This document shows, piece by piece, positions 33,052 to 44,028 of a DNA stretch of 64,000 bases. The position numbers and the translations under genes were made by a program. The DNA is from Zygnema cylindricum (lineage: Eukaryota; Streptophyta; Zygnematophyceae; Zygnematales; Zygnemataceae). Where the stretch lies: contig JBBHKE010002700.1 of NCBI GenBank assembly GCA_037447655.1, positions 9,805 through 73,804 on the forward strand. Direction: 5' to 3'. Position 1 is the first letter of the stretch; each line of letters begins with the position of its first letter. The notes under the pieces were generated by a model. The model saw only the letters and a list, made by a program, of their open reading frames with translations. It searched no databases and had not been told where the DNA came from.

Positions 33052-33633
33052 ATGACGGATAGGGATTATAAAGCGTTATCAGTGGCTCTCATTCTGAACC
33101 GGACCGGAAATTTCAAGCTTAACAGGTACGGAGGATATCAGGAAGCGGTAGTCGATACCGGGGCGCTCCCAACCCTAATCACCACTTCTGCTTTACATCA
33201 GATGCCCAAGGAACTTTGGCCAAAAATCTGCCCGAGTGACATCTGCCTAAGCACGGCCAGCAGTGGAAGTCACCCGGTTGAATTTTTTGATGATGCCGAC
33301 CAACGAGTCAGAATTCAGCTCCCATTCTTGGTGGTGGAAGGCAAACAATTTGAAATTCTGTTGGGGATGGCCACATGGATCTGGCTGAATATGGGGTTAA
33401 GTGTGTGGAAAGAGCAGTTTACTGTTCGGAACCCAGAAGACCCTGAAGGGACCCAGGTGGTGGTTCCATTGGATTTATGGAATAGGGGGAAGACAAATGC
33501 CCATGTGTCCGGCTATTACCCTGTATATGCGACCTTTTTTCCGGAGAAACTTTTTGCCAGCTCCACAGATATAGCCGAGGAGATTCAGCAATTCCCTATT
33601 TCTAAGCAGTGGGAAGAACAATATCAGGATTGA
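33052..33633 (+). CDS. Retropepsin-like aspartic protease domain
   Basis: An open stretch of 193 codons. The active-site motif is VVDTGALPTLIT (Asp at 33154-33156, DTGA), and the second hallmark hydrophobic-Gly segment is FEILLGMATWIW, at the spacing usual for clan AA retropepsins. It would act on the element's own polyprotein. It is in frame with the downstream methyltransferase segment, separated by one TGA (33631-33633). The active-site aspartate is intact although the element as a whole is broken. Confidence 0.75.
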   Translation: MTDRDYKALSVALILNRTGNFKLNRYGGYQEAVVDTGALPTLITTSALHQMPKELWPKICPSDICLSTASSGSHPVEFFDDADQRVRIQLPFLVVEGKQFEILLGMATWIWLNMGLSVWKEQFTVRNPEDPEGTQVVVPLDLWNRGKTNAHVSGYYPVYATFFPEKLFASSTDIAEEIQQFPISKQWEEQYQD

Positions 33634-33642
33634 TTATTACAG

Positions 33643-34365
33643 ATGACGACACTTCGGCGAGGAGTGGATCGGAATTTTTCAGCTATATTACAAAACAAAA
33701 AAATTTCACTCATTCGGTCAAAATCTTCGGAGATCATGTCCAAAAGTGAGAAACTCAACCGACAAATGGTCTCATTGACAATTCCCAATTCAGGACTCAG
33801 GATTTTATCTCTATTTTCGGGAATCAGTTCTGATTTGGAAGCGATTTTAAAGGCAGGATACAAAGTGGAAGCCTATGAAGCTGTGGAGATATCCCCTGAA
33901 GCCCGAGCCGTCAGTGAACACCGCCTGCAACAGAAATTGGGATCTCAGCCAGATTACCAAAACCCACCCATTTTTTACCGGCCAGATGGGGAAAGGAAGG
34001 GGGAGGGGGTATCCTTTTCACCTTCCCATGTATTCATTTCCATATCCTGTCCGATTATCTCCTATGCTTTGCATGCATGTCTACAAGAGGAATTGGGGGC
34101 AGAAATAGGCATTATCACCATTACAGAAATCATCCGCATTTGGGGTTATTTGCAGGACTGTGGTGCAGACTATTTCAGGCGGCAGGCCTTATTCTTATGT
34201 TTCCCAAGCACGCTCGACAGACAGCCAAGCCCCAAAACGAGGACCACCACAAGAGGAAAAATTAGAGGGAAGCGCCTCGAGAATCTCGGATTTAATGGTG
34301 GCGACAACCTGATCGGAAATGGATTCCTGGACACGCGCAACGTACTTTTAACAAAGGTGGAATGA
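33643..34365 (+). CDS. C5-cytosine DNA methyltransferase-like segment, partial
   Basis: 240 codons in the same frame as the protease. Residues about 50-95 contain the AdoMet-binding motif I ILSLFSGISSDLEAI followed by AVEISPEARAVSEHRL, the pattern of motifs I-II in DNMT, DRM and CMT enzymes (FSGIG, then V-E-I). I do not find the catalytic Pro-Cys motif IV or the ENV motif VI in this frame; a decayed or shifted copy may lie between 33960 and 34200. It is therefore incomplete and probably inactive. Methyltransferases captured by retrotransposons have been reported in charophytes and dinoflagellates; that this is the same lineage is inference. Confidence 0.6.
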   Translation: MTTLRRGVDRNFSAILQNKKISLIRSKSSEIMSKSEKLNRQMVSLTIPNSGLRILSLFSGISSDLEAILKAGYKVEAYEAVEISPEARAVSEHRLQQKLGSQPDYQNPPIFYRPDGERKGEGVSFSPSHVFISISCPIISYALHACLQEELGAEIGIITITEIIRIWGYLQDCGADYFRRQALFLCFPSTLDRQPSPKTRTTTRGKIRGKRLENLGFNGGDNLIGNGFLDTRNVLLTKVE

Positions 34366-34394
34366 ACCGACATATCCACTAAGGTAGGAGGAGG

Positions 34395-34860
34395 GAGAGA
34401 ACGTGCGCGTCTAATAGTAACTGTTGGAAGGCGAACTCACCGTCTGAAGCCCTAGGGACCGCGGTGGCGAGAACTGGGTATCCGTAGCCAAGAAGCGAGA
34501 AACAAAAGTGGAGGCAATAAGGCACCAACTTCCCAAATAGTTAGTGGGAGCAACACGGGCAATCGATAATAAACCCAACCCCCCTACAGAGACTGGGAGG
34601 GATGCTTGAATGCGACCTGAAGGCCCAAACTTGCGATTAAATGCCCCACGGCCGAACAAAGTGTAAAGGACGTCCATGTGGCGGTCATCAATGGTTGAGA
34701 GAGAGGAGACAAACGATAGGGTGGGAGGGGATGTACGAGTAAGGTAGGAGGGGCGGTGGGGGAAACACCTAGTCAATAGAGCAAAAGCCACCTAGGGATC
34801 GAGAAGGTGAGGAAAGTCGTCCACGTGCGGTTCATGTAGCCCCTTGTGACGAGTGTCCCC
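34395..34860 (-). mobile_element. Non-LTR element fragment (RT C-terminal part)
   Basis: The minus strand encodes RIQASLPVSVGGLGLLS, then VAPTNYLGSWCL, the conserved stretch after the RT domain in plant-like non-LTR elements. Only about 0.45 kb remains. Its insertion or ligation here ends the methyltransferase-bearing relic. Confidence 0.6.
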
Positions 34861-35160
34861 GGAACACTTTAACTTCATTAGACTAAAAATTTGTAATATT
34901 TTAAATTTTTTGAGCATTTTGTTAAATGTCGCTTTGGGAAAGAAATGCACATCGACATTATTTTCAAAAAAGGACAAATGATGATTTTTTTTTGGTGTGT
35001 ATGATTGTCCACAAGCTTCACTTGATAAATGTCATTTCCCTCGTGGGTCTCAAATTGGGTCTGCAACCACATGTATGCGATTTTCTGTTTTTTTTTTGTT
35101 TTTTTTTTCCTTTTTTCTCTTTTTGTTTTTTTTTTTATGTTCAATAAAAGCTTGGTTTAG
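34861..35160. other. Intergenic, no gene seen
   Basis: Contains a T-rich low-complexity tract (about 35080-35140). Nothing else is recognised. Confidence 0.4.
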
Positions 35161-35289
35161 AACTCCCCCTCACAAGTCTATTGGATTGAGCTCCTCCATG
35201 TGGTCTAGATCGAAGCTATATCCAAAAGCTTCACCAACACTATGTTGTATATTTAGTCATAGGTTTAATGTGCGAAAACAATCGAAAAC

Positions 35290-35580
35290 ACTAGCTAATA
35301 CATTGTTACTCCATACAATATTGTTACTCCATACAATCGACATACTATGCACGAATAACCCGAATAGTACACATTGTACAGTATTCATCTACTCCATACA
35401 ATACACGTGCTATACACAAATTACCCATATAGTACACGTACCGTATAGTAGTTCTACTCCATACCGTATACCTACTGTACAGCATTTCTTCTACTCCATA
35501 TTATACTCATACTATACACAAATTACCTGTATAGTACGCATACTGTACGTTATATCTTCTGTACAAGTTGACAATAGATA
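35290..35580. repeat. Degenerate tandem repeats with CTACTCCATACAAT core
   Basis: Units of about 60-70 bp carry CTACTCCATA and ATAGTACACGTAC-like words in constant order, four to five times. The stretch from here to about 36720 is otherwise AT-rich with no gene seen, apart from a short CGTAAAAA repeat (about 36440-36530). Confidence 0.65.
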
Positions 35581-36721
35581 GTGTTTCCAATCGTGTTTTC
35601 CCACATTTGAACTATGGTTTTAATTAAACTTTATTTAAAACCGCAATGGAAATCATCTGGGTGTAAAAAGGATGAGAAAAGACGAAAAACTTGAGAAAAA
35701 ACTGATATGCAAACGGAAACGGAGACGGAAACAAAAATCACATGTAGTGGAATGCAAATCCTCACAGCCTTAAATGTCCCATATGTTTTGTTTTGTTCTA
35801 AGTAAAAAACAACGGGTTGATTGAGAGCTTGAACCAAAATAATTTGAGACACATTTAAAATGATTTAAAAAAACAACACAATTGTCGAAATGTGACTAAG
35901 ATGCTTCTCCCTTTCGACTCTTTTAAGGGAAGTTCACCGTGGATAAACAATAATAAATATTAATAATAAAGCCTTATAAAAAAATATTAACGCGAGGTTT
36001 ATACCCGTGTTCTTTGTCCTAATTCAGTTCTAAACGACATGAGTGTTTAAAAATTAGTAATAATTAACAACCAAATTAATAATAATTAATAATAATTAAT
36101 AACACCAAATTAGTAACAATTTATTGCGTATTAACATAAAAAAGAAAAAAATGAAGGAGAATGAAGTACCAAAATGTTAGGGAAAAAAAAAAGAAACTAA
36201 ATCAAAAATGAACATACATTCAAGGATTCAAAACAAACTTTGATTATTTGTCGTCTCTCTTCAGATGAGATTTTTCACTCTTATTTGGGCCATATATTAT
36301 TTATTTGAAAAAAAGTACAAAAAAACCTACTGACCTAAACTGAAATATTTTGCAACGCCAATTTCCTAAAAATACTGTCAAATTAAAATGCTCGGTTTAA
36401 AAGCACTGGCTAAAAGTCAAGCAAAAACTTAAAAACAACCCTTGAAAACGTAAACGTAAAATGTAAAAACGTAAAATCGTAAAAACGTAAAACTGTAAAA
36501 AGACAAAACAGTAAAAATGTCAACACGTAAAAAACTGAAAGACTCTAAAAATCAAAGACATTCAAAAATGTGGATAGTAACCAGTCGCGACGGAATGCAT
36601 ACACCTCCTTACTCTCCTTTGCAACTAATCTTAAAAAAAAAAAAAAAAAACTAAAACAAATTTTTTTAGATGAGTATCAAAGTTTGGATGTGTTTTTTTA
36701 TAACCGTTTACGTACCCTTTT

Positions 36722-39700
36722 TTAGAGATATTCACAATCGTCCCACGATTTACGGATAAGAGGCACTCCATCTTCTCTCCAAGAAATCCGTCCTTCACAC
36801 AATGCCGCGACTACAAAACTGTAAAGTTTATGTTCCTGTATTCCATTTTAAACCCGGAAACGAGAAAAAATTAACAAAGGTTAAAATTAAAAAGAGAAAA
36901 AAAGAAAGGTAACGAAGTTGTTGGAAAGCGTGGAAAATAGGAAGACGAAAAATAAATTATTATTACCTCGGCAAGTACTCGTTGTTGTACATCTTTCGGA
37001 GTGTCAAAAGGAAGAACAGGGACAACTTCCTGCGCTACGATTGGTCCGTGGTCGTACTTTTCGTCCACAAAATGTACTGTTGGACCGGAAAATCTGTACC
37101 CCATTAAAAACCATAAGCTCCTCTCCCCCTCTCTCTCGCACTCTTTCTCTATCTCTCCCGTCCCTCTCTTCCTCCCTCCCTTGCCTACTTATGTTTTGTA
37201 AAAAACAGTGCTTATGTTTCTTTGATTTCACCTAAAAACAAAAACAACTGAAATCCTAGAACAAAAGAAAAGGTAATGTAAAAAAAAAAGAAATTCTATA
37301 AATTAAAATTCACTCTGTTAACTCTGTTTGTTAAAAACTTAACTGAAACCTTACCTTTTTAACTCCAAAACACAAAAAACCCGACACAAAATATGGTGCT
37401 AATATAATTGAAAAGATGATCATATAAACACAATCGACAAAAAAACCTGACATCAGTTTAGTTTTACCTCTTATCCCAAACTGAATCTTCATCCCAAATC
37501 TTAAACCTTTCAACACCCTAAAAATCCAAAACCCTATAAAATCTCGAAAAAACCCTAAACCATAAACCATGGAAAACCCATGTACAACAACATACCTTGC
37601 ACCCGATTTCACGACTGCCTCGTGGACTTTTATCCCAAAATATCCCTTCCCTCCAAAAGCTGGAAGGAGAGCCGGATGGATGTTGAGAATGGCACGAGGA
37701 TACGATGTGACGAGCTCCGCGGGAAGAAGCTTGAGATAACCGGCGAGAATCACATAGTCAACTCCCAACTGCCTGCCCACCAGTCAGGATACAGTGTTGG
37801 GAGCATAGAACAAACGTAGTACACGATGTATTACATGGCAAAATACATGACTCAGAACATAACTTAGTCCATGACTTAGTACATGACTTGGTATTACATA
37901 GTACATGTCGAAACATGTAGTACACGACATCATACATGGTGTAGTACATGAGGTAGTGCATGACTTAGTACATGATTTGGTATATAACGTAGTACAAGAC
38001 TTTGTACACGACCTAGCACATGACTTAGTAGTCACTTTTTCGTCAATTATCCTATGAGTGGATTGATACAGGAACCTTATTTCTAAATTGCAGAAGCTTT
38101 TCATGACCTAGTACATGACATAGTACATTATGAAGCACACGACTTATTAGATGACGTAGAGCATGACTCAGTACATGACGGAGTACATAATGTAGTACAT
38201 GACTTAATACCTGACTTAGTACATACGGTAAGTACTTCATAGGGATGTAAATACTAAAAAACCCACGTCACTGTGGCACTTCCCTATGTCACATAAGTTT
38301 ACAAATTGTAAAGGATTTCTATGTGATGTCTGTTTTGAAATGAGGCGTTCGGAAGGGAATGGAAAAAAAAAAACACAGCGGATTCATGGGTGATGACGAC
38401 AAACAGAGTCAAGGAAAGAGCAACTCTGACCTGAGGGCCTCCACAAGCTCCTCTGACGACATCCCATCCGGTGCCCATTTCCCCCTTGGAAATGCCAAAA
38501 CCGGAATGTTGTGTTCTCTCGCATACTCGCATCCGCCACAATCTGCGCTTGGGGCCATTACCACTCCCACAATTGGGTCAAAACTCTCTCTTTGTCTCTC
38601 CCTCTCCTCTCCCTCTCTCTCACCCACTGTCACATATCCCATAACGAAGGTAATATATCACATGAACATGGAGACATCCGTTGCCAAGAGCAAAATAATG
38701 TTGACAATGGACTATATGAAGAAAAAGTTACATAGCCAAGAAGTGTGAAAAAAGCAGCAGTATGGATTAAAGTATATGATGGTCTCACACAAAATGCAGT
38801 ACACAAAAAAAATATCAGAGCCTGAAACCCTAAAAAACCCTAAACTGGTGTGCTTTATATAATGGGGACCTAAAATTGGTTAACTCCATACAAACCACGG
38901 TGGGCAATTCAGTCAGCATATAAGGACTTTTAACATACATACACAAAGTAGTATGGTCCAAGAGAAAAATGAAAAGAAATATGTCCAACCACTGTCCACA
39001 TAGTGGCTTGTACATGATAGTAATTTGGTAAAAAAAACATTCAATTTTTTTAATGTTGTAAATGCCAAATGTGGTAAACTAGATTTAATACTGCTCAAGG
39101 ACTGCTAGAAAATGTTGGGAACTTCAATATAACTGTGGCACGAACTCAAAAGACCTTTATCTCTTTCTAAACTTGACTTTGATGCCTGTCATCAAGTGAA
39201 AAAAAAAACGGAACGTCCGTAAGTTCCTGATCGATGAGCATTAAACACAAAATTCACCATAGATTTATACATAAACACATATTCAAAAAAATTATGTGAA
39301 AATGATTGGAGAGATTACTGTTCACTAAATAAAAGCCGTCAAAGCTGGGAATGCTTTGTCATTTTCTACCGTAAATAGCATGACCTATAACCGTATTGAA
39401 TCCTGTAGAGACTTGCTTTTAGTGTTGTGTATCGGCAGGGTTTTGCCGATAATCGATATGTACCTTTTTTTTGGCTTGCCGATGATCGATATATTGGCAC
39501 GATATATCGAAACTGGTGTTATCGCCAATAAAAAACCGATATCGGTTTTTTTTTATCGCGATAACACCGGTACCGATAACTATCGGCGATAATTGTACGG
39601 TTGTATCCTGTGGTACTGAACTGCCGTAATTCAGTTACACAGATTACGGAACAGATTTTTACACGTGGCATGCCACGCTATATACAGTGAAAAATATAAT

Positions 39701-42511
39701 ACAGTATATTATAAAGTACTATTATATAGCGTACTATACTTTTTCCACTTATCGCGCCGATAAGGAATTTGTTGGTCTCGGAGCGATATATCGGGACCCC
39801 TGACCGTTCGATAACCGATAACTATCGGTATCGGTGTTATCACGATAAATTTCTTGCCGATACACAACACTACTTGTTTTACACCAGTTTGTATCAGTTA
39901 TAACATGGAATAACTACTAAAATACTCATAGCACCAATATGAACGCAGGTCAGGTGAAAGCATTGTCAAAATCGACAAAACAAAATAAATGGATAAAACT
40001 GCAACGCTATGTCAGCAGCTCGATACAAAGATAAGGGAGAACACATCACGAAATTGAAAAAGGAAAATCTCCAGGTAACATCAAGCCTTGGTGTTTTATC
40101 CGATTGAGATTGAGAATAGAACTCTGTACACCACTACTGCTCTGAAAAGACATTAGCTAAAAAATAAGCTTGAATGGTTTCTCTCCGGTATAATCGGGTC
40201 AACCTGTGGGGACTTTGTTCACAAAAGAAAATTCACTTTTCGTCACACTAACTTGGTAACGCCTTTTTTTGACACTGATAAAAAAATTGAGTGTGGACCA
40301 TATAAATTCGGGGGAAGACAAATTCACATCTACGTGGACTTAGTTCCGAATCATCAGACAATCCACATTTAAATGTGGTCAAATGGTAAAGTAAGTTGTT
40401 CAAATAAAATGTTGGATTTATATAAAGATAACCGATGATACATTGATTACAAGTTTCCAGCCTTTCCAGTTCAAGAAAATAAAATACATGATTGCAGCAT
40501 TTTACGACAGGAAGAAAGGATTGAAACTCTGAAGTAAGAGATAAAACAAAAGAACGTGTACACAAAAGAATGTTAAATCTTGAAGAAGGTTTAATTTTGG
40601 CAAAGGTGATAGCTTTACATGGTTTTTAAGTGGAGAACAAAAGTGATAAGGGCACACAAAACATACATTTGAGCCTTAACGAACACAAATCACTATACCT
40701 CTCAACCATATCTAGTTTGGACAGACTAGTAGGATGCCAAAAAGAAATGATTGTATAATCCACCAAAAAAAAAATTATGCCCAAAAAAAGGGCCCACGTG
40801 GGCACTCTTAATCGACACGGTTTTGCTTCGGTAATCACATCGCCCATCGCTATTAGAGTTAATAACTGTAATTTGAGTGTGCACAGTTGTCACCTAAAAT
40901 CATAAAATAGTGTTAACAACACTAATTGTTGAAGTGGGACACAATGAGCTGTTAAATTTTGCAAAACATAATTTAATGTAGTTCGTTTCGACTTAACGCT
41001 TATAATTCACTAACTCTGATATATAATACAACATAGTATATTCTAATGAAATGTTGACGCTAATAATTCACTAACTCTAATAGCGATCAGTGTACTGTGG
41101 TCCACAGTAATTTATGTGTTGACAAAAGAAGTCCAACCATACATTGTCATTATTAACACTAATGTACTAATGAACTTTACTGTTTTATAACATTACACTT
41201 CCTATAGCTACTAGAGATAAAAATTCTATTTTTGACCCAAAATCGAATATTAGCATCAATGATACTATTTAGTAAACTGGCCCATAATGAGCCACGAGGC
41301 ACAACATGATTTATTGTAGTTAACTCTAGTGAAGTATAAGACTAATAATTCACTAAATCTAACGGTTATCGGCAGTGTACTTAACCGCCCATCGCTGTTA
41401 GCATTAACAACAGTTATTCAGTCGTGACTTTTTTTTGGCCGAAAATCATAAAATAGTGTTAATAAGCGAAAATCATAAAATAGTGTTAATACGACACAGA
41501 GGGCCACATAGGACCACACATGTTTTTTGTCTTTTTGTGTGACAGAGTGGAGTACGATCCGCCACATCTCTCAACGGCAAAAAACAATCGATAATAAAAA
41601 TAATCGATACATAATAATCGATACATTAATAATAAAAATGAAAAACATGGCCCTGAACCCTAAAGTGAATCTCCCCATCCCCTCAGGGGTTCCAAAAGGT
41701 TTCAGGTTTGTTATGAAAACATTTAAACGAATATAAGAGGTAAAGTTAAAAAGAAAAATAAAAAAGAAAATAAAGCACTGAAAATAACTGAATAACAAAC
41801 CTAAACCCTTTCAAAAAGAAGATATGAAAAGCCCTAAAATTACTGAATAACAAACCTAAAACCCTTTTGAAAACAAACAAATAAATAAATTAATAAAAAT
41901 ACAGAAAAATACAAAGAAAAAAAAATACAAAGAAGAAATACAAAAAAATAATACAAAAAAAAATACAAAAAATAATACAAAAAAGGCCTGACCAAAAAAA
42001 AAAAAAAAAAAATACCTGGTCTGTCGCTTACAACCACCGCTATTTGTCCGTACATTTTTCCCTCCAAGATTGACTTATGAATGGCTTGAAAATTGGAACC
42101 TCCTCCGGATACAAAAACTGCCAATTTTGCTTTCACAAAACCCCACGACTCTCTACTACTGTCTTCCAAATTTTGCCCTTCCGAAACTCCTCCCTGAGCC
42201 CTGACACCCGTCCGTACACTTTTCCGCCATGACCTGTCCGTACACCTGTCCGTACACTTTTTATGGCTGCAAGGACAGGGTTTAAGAAACAAAGGAGCAG
42301 TTTTTCCTAAAGTTTTCCTGTGTATGATCCCAGGGACATTATTCCGTACGTTTAAACAGATAAAATCTGTCGTTTTTTCTTGTTTCAGTTTTATTTGTGT
42401 GATTTTATTTAAAATAGTGTTGACAAAAACTCTGTTCTGTGTAAAGTTACATTCTTTGAGAGTGCTGTTAACAAAAAGCTCTCCTGTACCTGGCAGTCTG
42501 CAGGAGGCCAT
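36722..42511 (-). CDS. GART: Phosphoribosylglycinamide formyltransferase (GARFT)
   Basis: Transfers a formyl group from 10-formyl-THF to GAR in purine synthesis (PurN type). Exons on the minus strand: 42511-42016, 38542-38431, 37772-37596, 37093-36967, 36835-36722; phases close at about 341 residues. After about 130 residues without family similarity come KLAVFVSGGGSNFQAI, DCGGCEYAREHNIPVL, GVDYVILAGYLKLLP, NIHPALLPAF (catalytic Asn and His), GPTVHFVDEKYDHG (catalytic Asp), and WREDGVPLI near the end. Plant GARFT is organellar, and the N-terminal extension, poor in acidic residues at first, fits a transit peptide. The start is the first ATG of the open frame. Intron 1 (3.5 kb) carries an hAT-like MITE; intron 2 carries a TACATGACTTAG repeat. 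Confidence 0.92.
37810..38240. repeat. TACATGACTTAG repeat in GARFT intron 2
   Basis: A TACATGACTTAG-type unit of about 11-22 bp recurs more than 20 times with variation, split by unrelated sequence at about 38030-38095. It produces spurious Cys/Ser/Lys-rich ORFs on the minus strand. Confidence 0.8.
39420..39872. mobile_element. hAT-like MITE in GARFT intron 1
   Basis: The ends are TAGTGTTGTGTATCGGCA and TTGCCGATACACAACACTA. The flanking 8-bp duplication is CTTGCTTT (39412-39419) against CTTGTTTT (39873-39880), seven of eight identical. The interior is rich in ATCGATAT and TATCGCGATA words and self-complementary. A relative with a different core is at 43589-44028. Non-autonomous. Confidence 0.8.
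40830..41520. mobile_element. Degenerate mariner-like MITE remnants in GARFT intron 1
   Basis: GCCCATCGCTATTAGAG (about 40845), CTCTAATAGCGATCAGTG ending before TA (about 41094), ACGGTTATCGGCAGTG before TA (about 41371) and CCGCCCATCGCTGTTAGC (about 41390) are divergent ends of the family seen at 731. Their pairing into individual elements is uncertain. Confidence 0.4.
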
Positions 42512-42684
42512 GGTTCCGTACAGTGTCGTACGATATAAAGAGAAAGTTCAAGATAGAAAGAGCGACTGTTTTGCCACGTGTCGCTCTATCGAAGCTTCTG
42601 CTGTCACTTTGGAGTTGTAAGTGAAGAGTACAACTCCTTTTTAAAAGCCACGTGGCAAAGAAAGTGCTGTAATTTTGTCGCTAA

Positions 42685-43412
42685 GGGTAAGGTTCCATTA
42701 GGCGGTCCCAGTAAAAGTACGGACAAGTCTACTGACAGCGTTTACTGGAAGTCCGCTCCATTATGTCGGGCCAGTAACAAGCATTCCTCAATTATGATTG
42801 GCGCCACATAAGTTACAGTCCAGATTCTAAAAATCTTAAAAAAATCTACAAACGGGATATCTGTACGAAATATCTGTACGACCGGAGGTAGTTAATGATT
42901 TGTACATAAAGTTTTCGGCCAGATTTTGATTTTGAAAATAGAAATCGAAATTTCGAAACGGAATGGCAAAAAGAAGTGTCAAACTTTGAAGGTCGCGGCA
43001 AAACCTTGAATGTCAGACGGAGCGTGCGAGGATATTTTCAACCTGACATGCATTCAGCGTGGCAGGCGGCACATGGCCTGTACGACGTGCACGCCTGTGA
43101 TCCCTCGATCAAAGTAGATATGTATTTATTTTTTGACGTGTACCAATGGCAATCATCTCGTGGGCCCCAACTCTCCTCGCGAGGAGAGTTGGGGCCCACG
43201 AGATGATGTGCCCGATTGATTCGCAGATCTATAATAGGGAAACATCCAACGGTCAGGAATCACTCCTACATCATTGGAGCTTCCCGACAGCTTTCCAGTA
43301 GCGATGTTTCGTCTTACAAAAAAAAATTAATGGTACGGATATGTACGGTGATGTACGAATACGTACGGCGTCCAGTAGCAACCCTCACTTTTCGCCTAAT
43401 GGAACCTTACCC
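42685..43412. mobile_element. Harbinger/Tourist-like MITE, copy 3
   Basis: The termini GGGTAAGGTTCCATTAGGCG are perfect inverted repeats of 20 bp, flanked by TAA (42682-42684 and 43413-43415). It matches the element at 2059-2746 in opposite orientation along most of its length. At its centre is a 56-bp perfect palindrome. No transposase is present. It lies just upstream of the GARFT start codon (42511), so it may be in the promoter. Confidence 0.8.
43152..43207. repeat. Perfect 56-bp palindrome without loop
   Basis: Two 28-bp arms meet at CTCCTCG/CGAGGAG with no spacer and no mismatch; the outer ends are ATCATCTCG and CGAGATGAT. It is the core of the MITE at 42685-43412. The copy at 2059 has only a shorter central palindrome. 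Confidence 0.95.
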
Positions 43413-43588
43413 TAATACAATAATTAATAAATAAAGCTTTTCGTACAAGTTATTTCAGCTTGTACTGTCCTGTACTGTACTTTCCGCAAATTAAACGCGT
43501 TTGGTGGTTTTTTCGTACAGAGATATTCGTACACACGTCCTATGTACCATGAAGTTACAGTACTGTGGTACAATTCAACCGCTATTAG

Positions 43589-43769
43589 TAGTGTTGGGTA
43601 TCGAGGACCACTTGCCGATATTCGATATATACCGAATTTTAGGTACCCGATAATCGATATATCGCTTCGATATATCGATTATAGAAATATCGCGATGTAT
43701 TGCCGATATATTGCCGATATATCGTATCGACGATATATCGAAAATGAAAATTTTATTTTATTTTTCAAA

Positions 43770-43803
<34 letters not shown>

Positions 43804-43805
43804 CG

Positions 43806-43843
<38 letters not shown>

Positions 43844-44028
43844 ATTTCCGTACGTTTTTCCGTACAGTTTTTCGTACTCTCACTGTACGGACAAGCAATT
43901 TTTGCGATATATATCGCGATAATTTATGTTGGTCCCGGTACGATATATCGAGGAATCTGTTCGATCAATATTCGATATATCGAATATCGAAATTATCGCG
44001 ATATAAAACTACCCGATACCCAACACTA
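43589..44028. mobile_element. hAT-like MITE with C31-GCGC-G36 core
   Basis: The ends are TAGTGTTGGGTATCG and CGATACCCAACACTA. The flanking 8-bp duplication is GCTATTAG (43581-43588) and GTTATTAG (44029-44036). Much of the interior is made of ATCGATATATCG-like inverted words. The centre is a homopolymer palindrome at 43772-43842. It is related by its termini to the MITE at 39420. Confidence 0.8.
43772..43842. repeat. C31-GCGC-G36 homopolymer palindrome
   Basis: 31 consecutive C, then GCGC, then 36 consecutive G. It can form a hairpin and, on either strand, G-quadruplex or i-motif structures. The proline/glycine ORFs over it are artefacts. Confidence 0.95.

Larger units (their letters stand above)
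31233..34368 (+). mobile_element. Retroelement relic: gag, protease and cytosine methyltransferase module
   Basis: From about 31390 to 34365 nearly everything coding lies in one frame, broken by several stop codons and a short shifted stretch near 32880-33020. In order: a gag-like part, a CCHC zinc knuckle (about 31615-31660), a helical region rich in Gln/Glu/Leu, an aspartic protease (33052-33633) and a DNA methyltransferase-like segment (33643-34365). No reverse transcriptase, RNase H or integrase follows; a reversed non-LTR fragment begins at about 34395. No LTRs were found by eye. It is a 3'-truncated, inactive element. Confidence 0.75.

Noticed and set aside
30640-34400. LTRs bounding the methyltransferase-bearing element
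   Set aside because: I looked for a repeated segment on both sides and for TG...CA ends with A-rich and T-rich borders and found none by eye.
37750-37800. Exon 3 of GARFT starting at the second AG (GGCAGGCAG)
   Set aside because: Only the first AG (exon from 37772) preserves the phase and gives the expected LRQLGVDYVILAG join.
37784-38240. Cys/Ser/Lys-rich ORFs on the minus strand
   Set aside because: Translation of the TACATGACTTAG repeat within GARFT intron 2.
43711-43920. Poly-proline/poly-glycine ORFs
   Set aside because: Produced by the C31/G36 homopolymers in a MITE, with no codon bias or conserved flanks.
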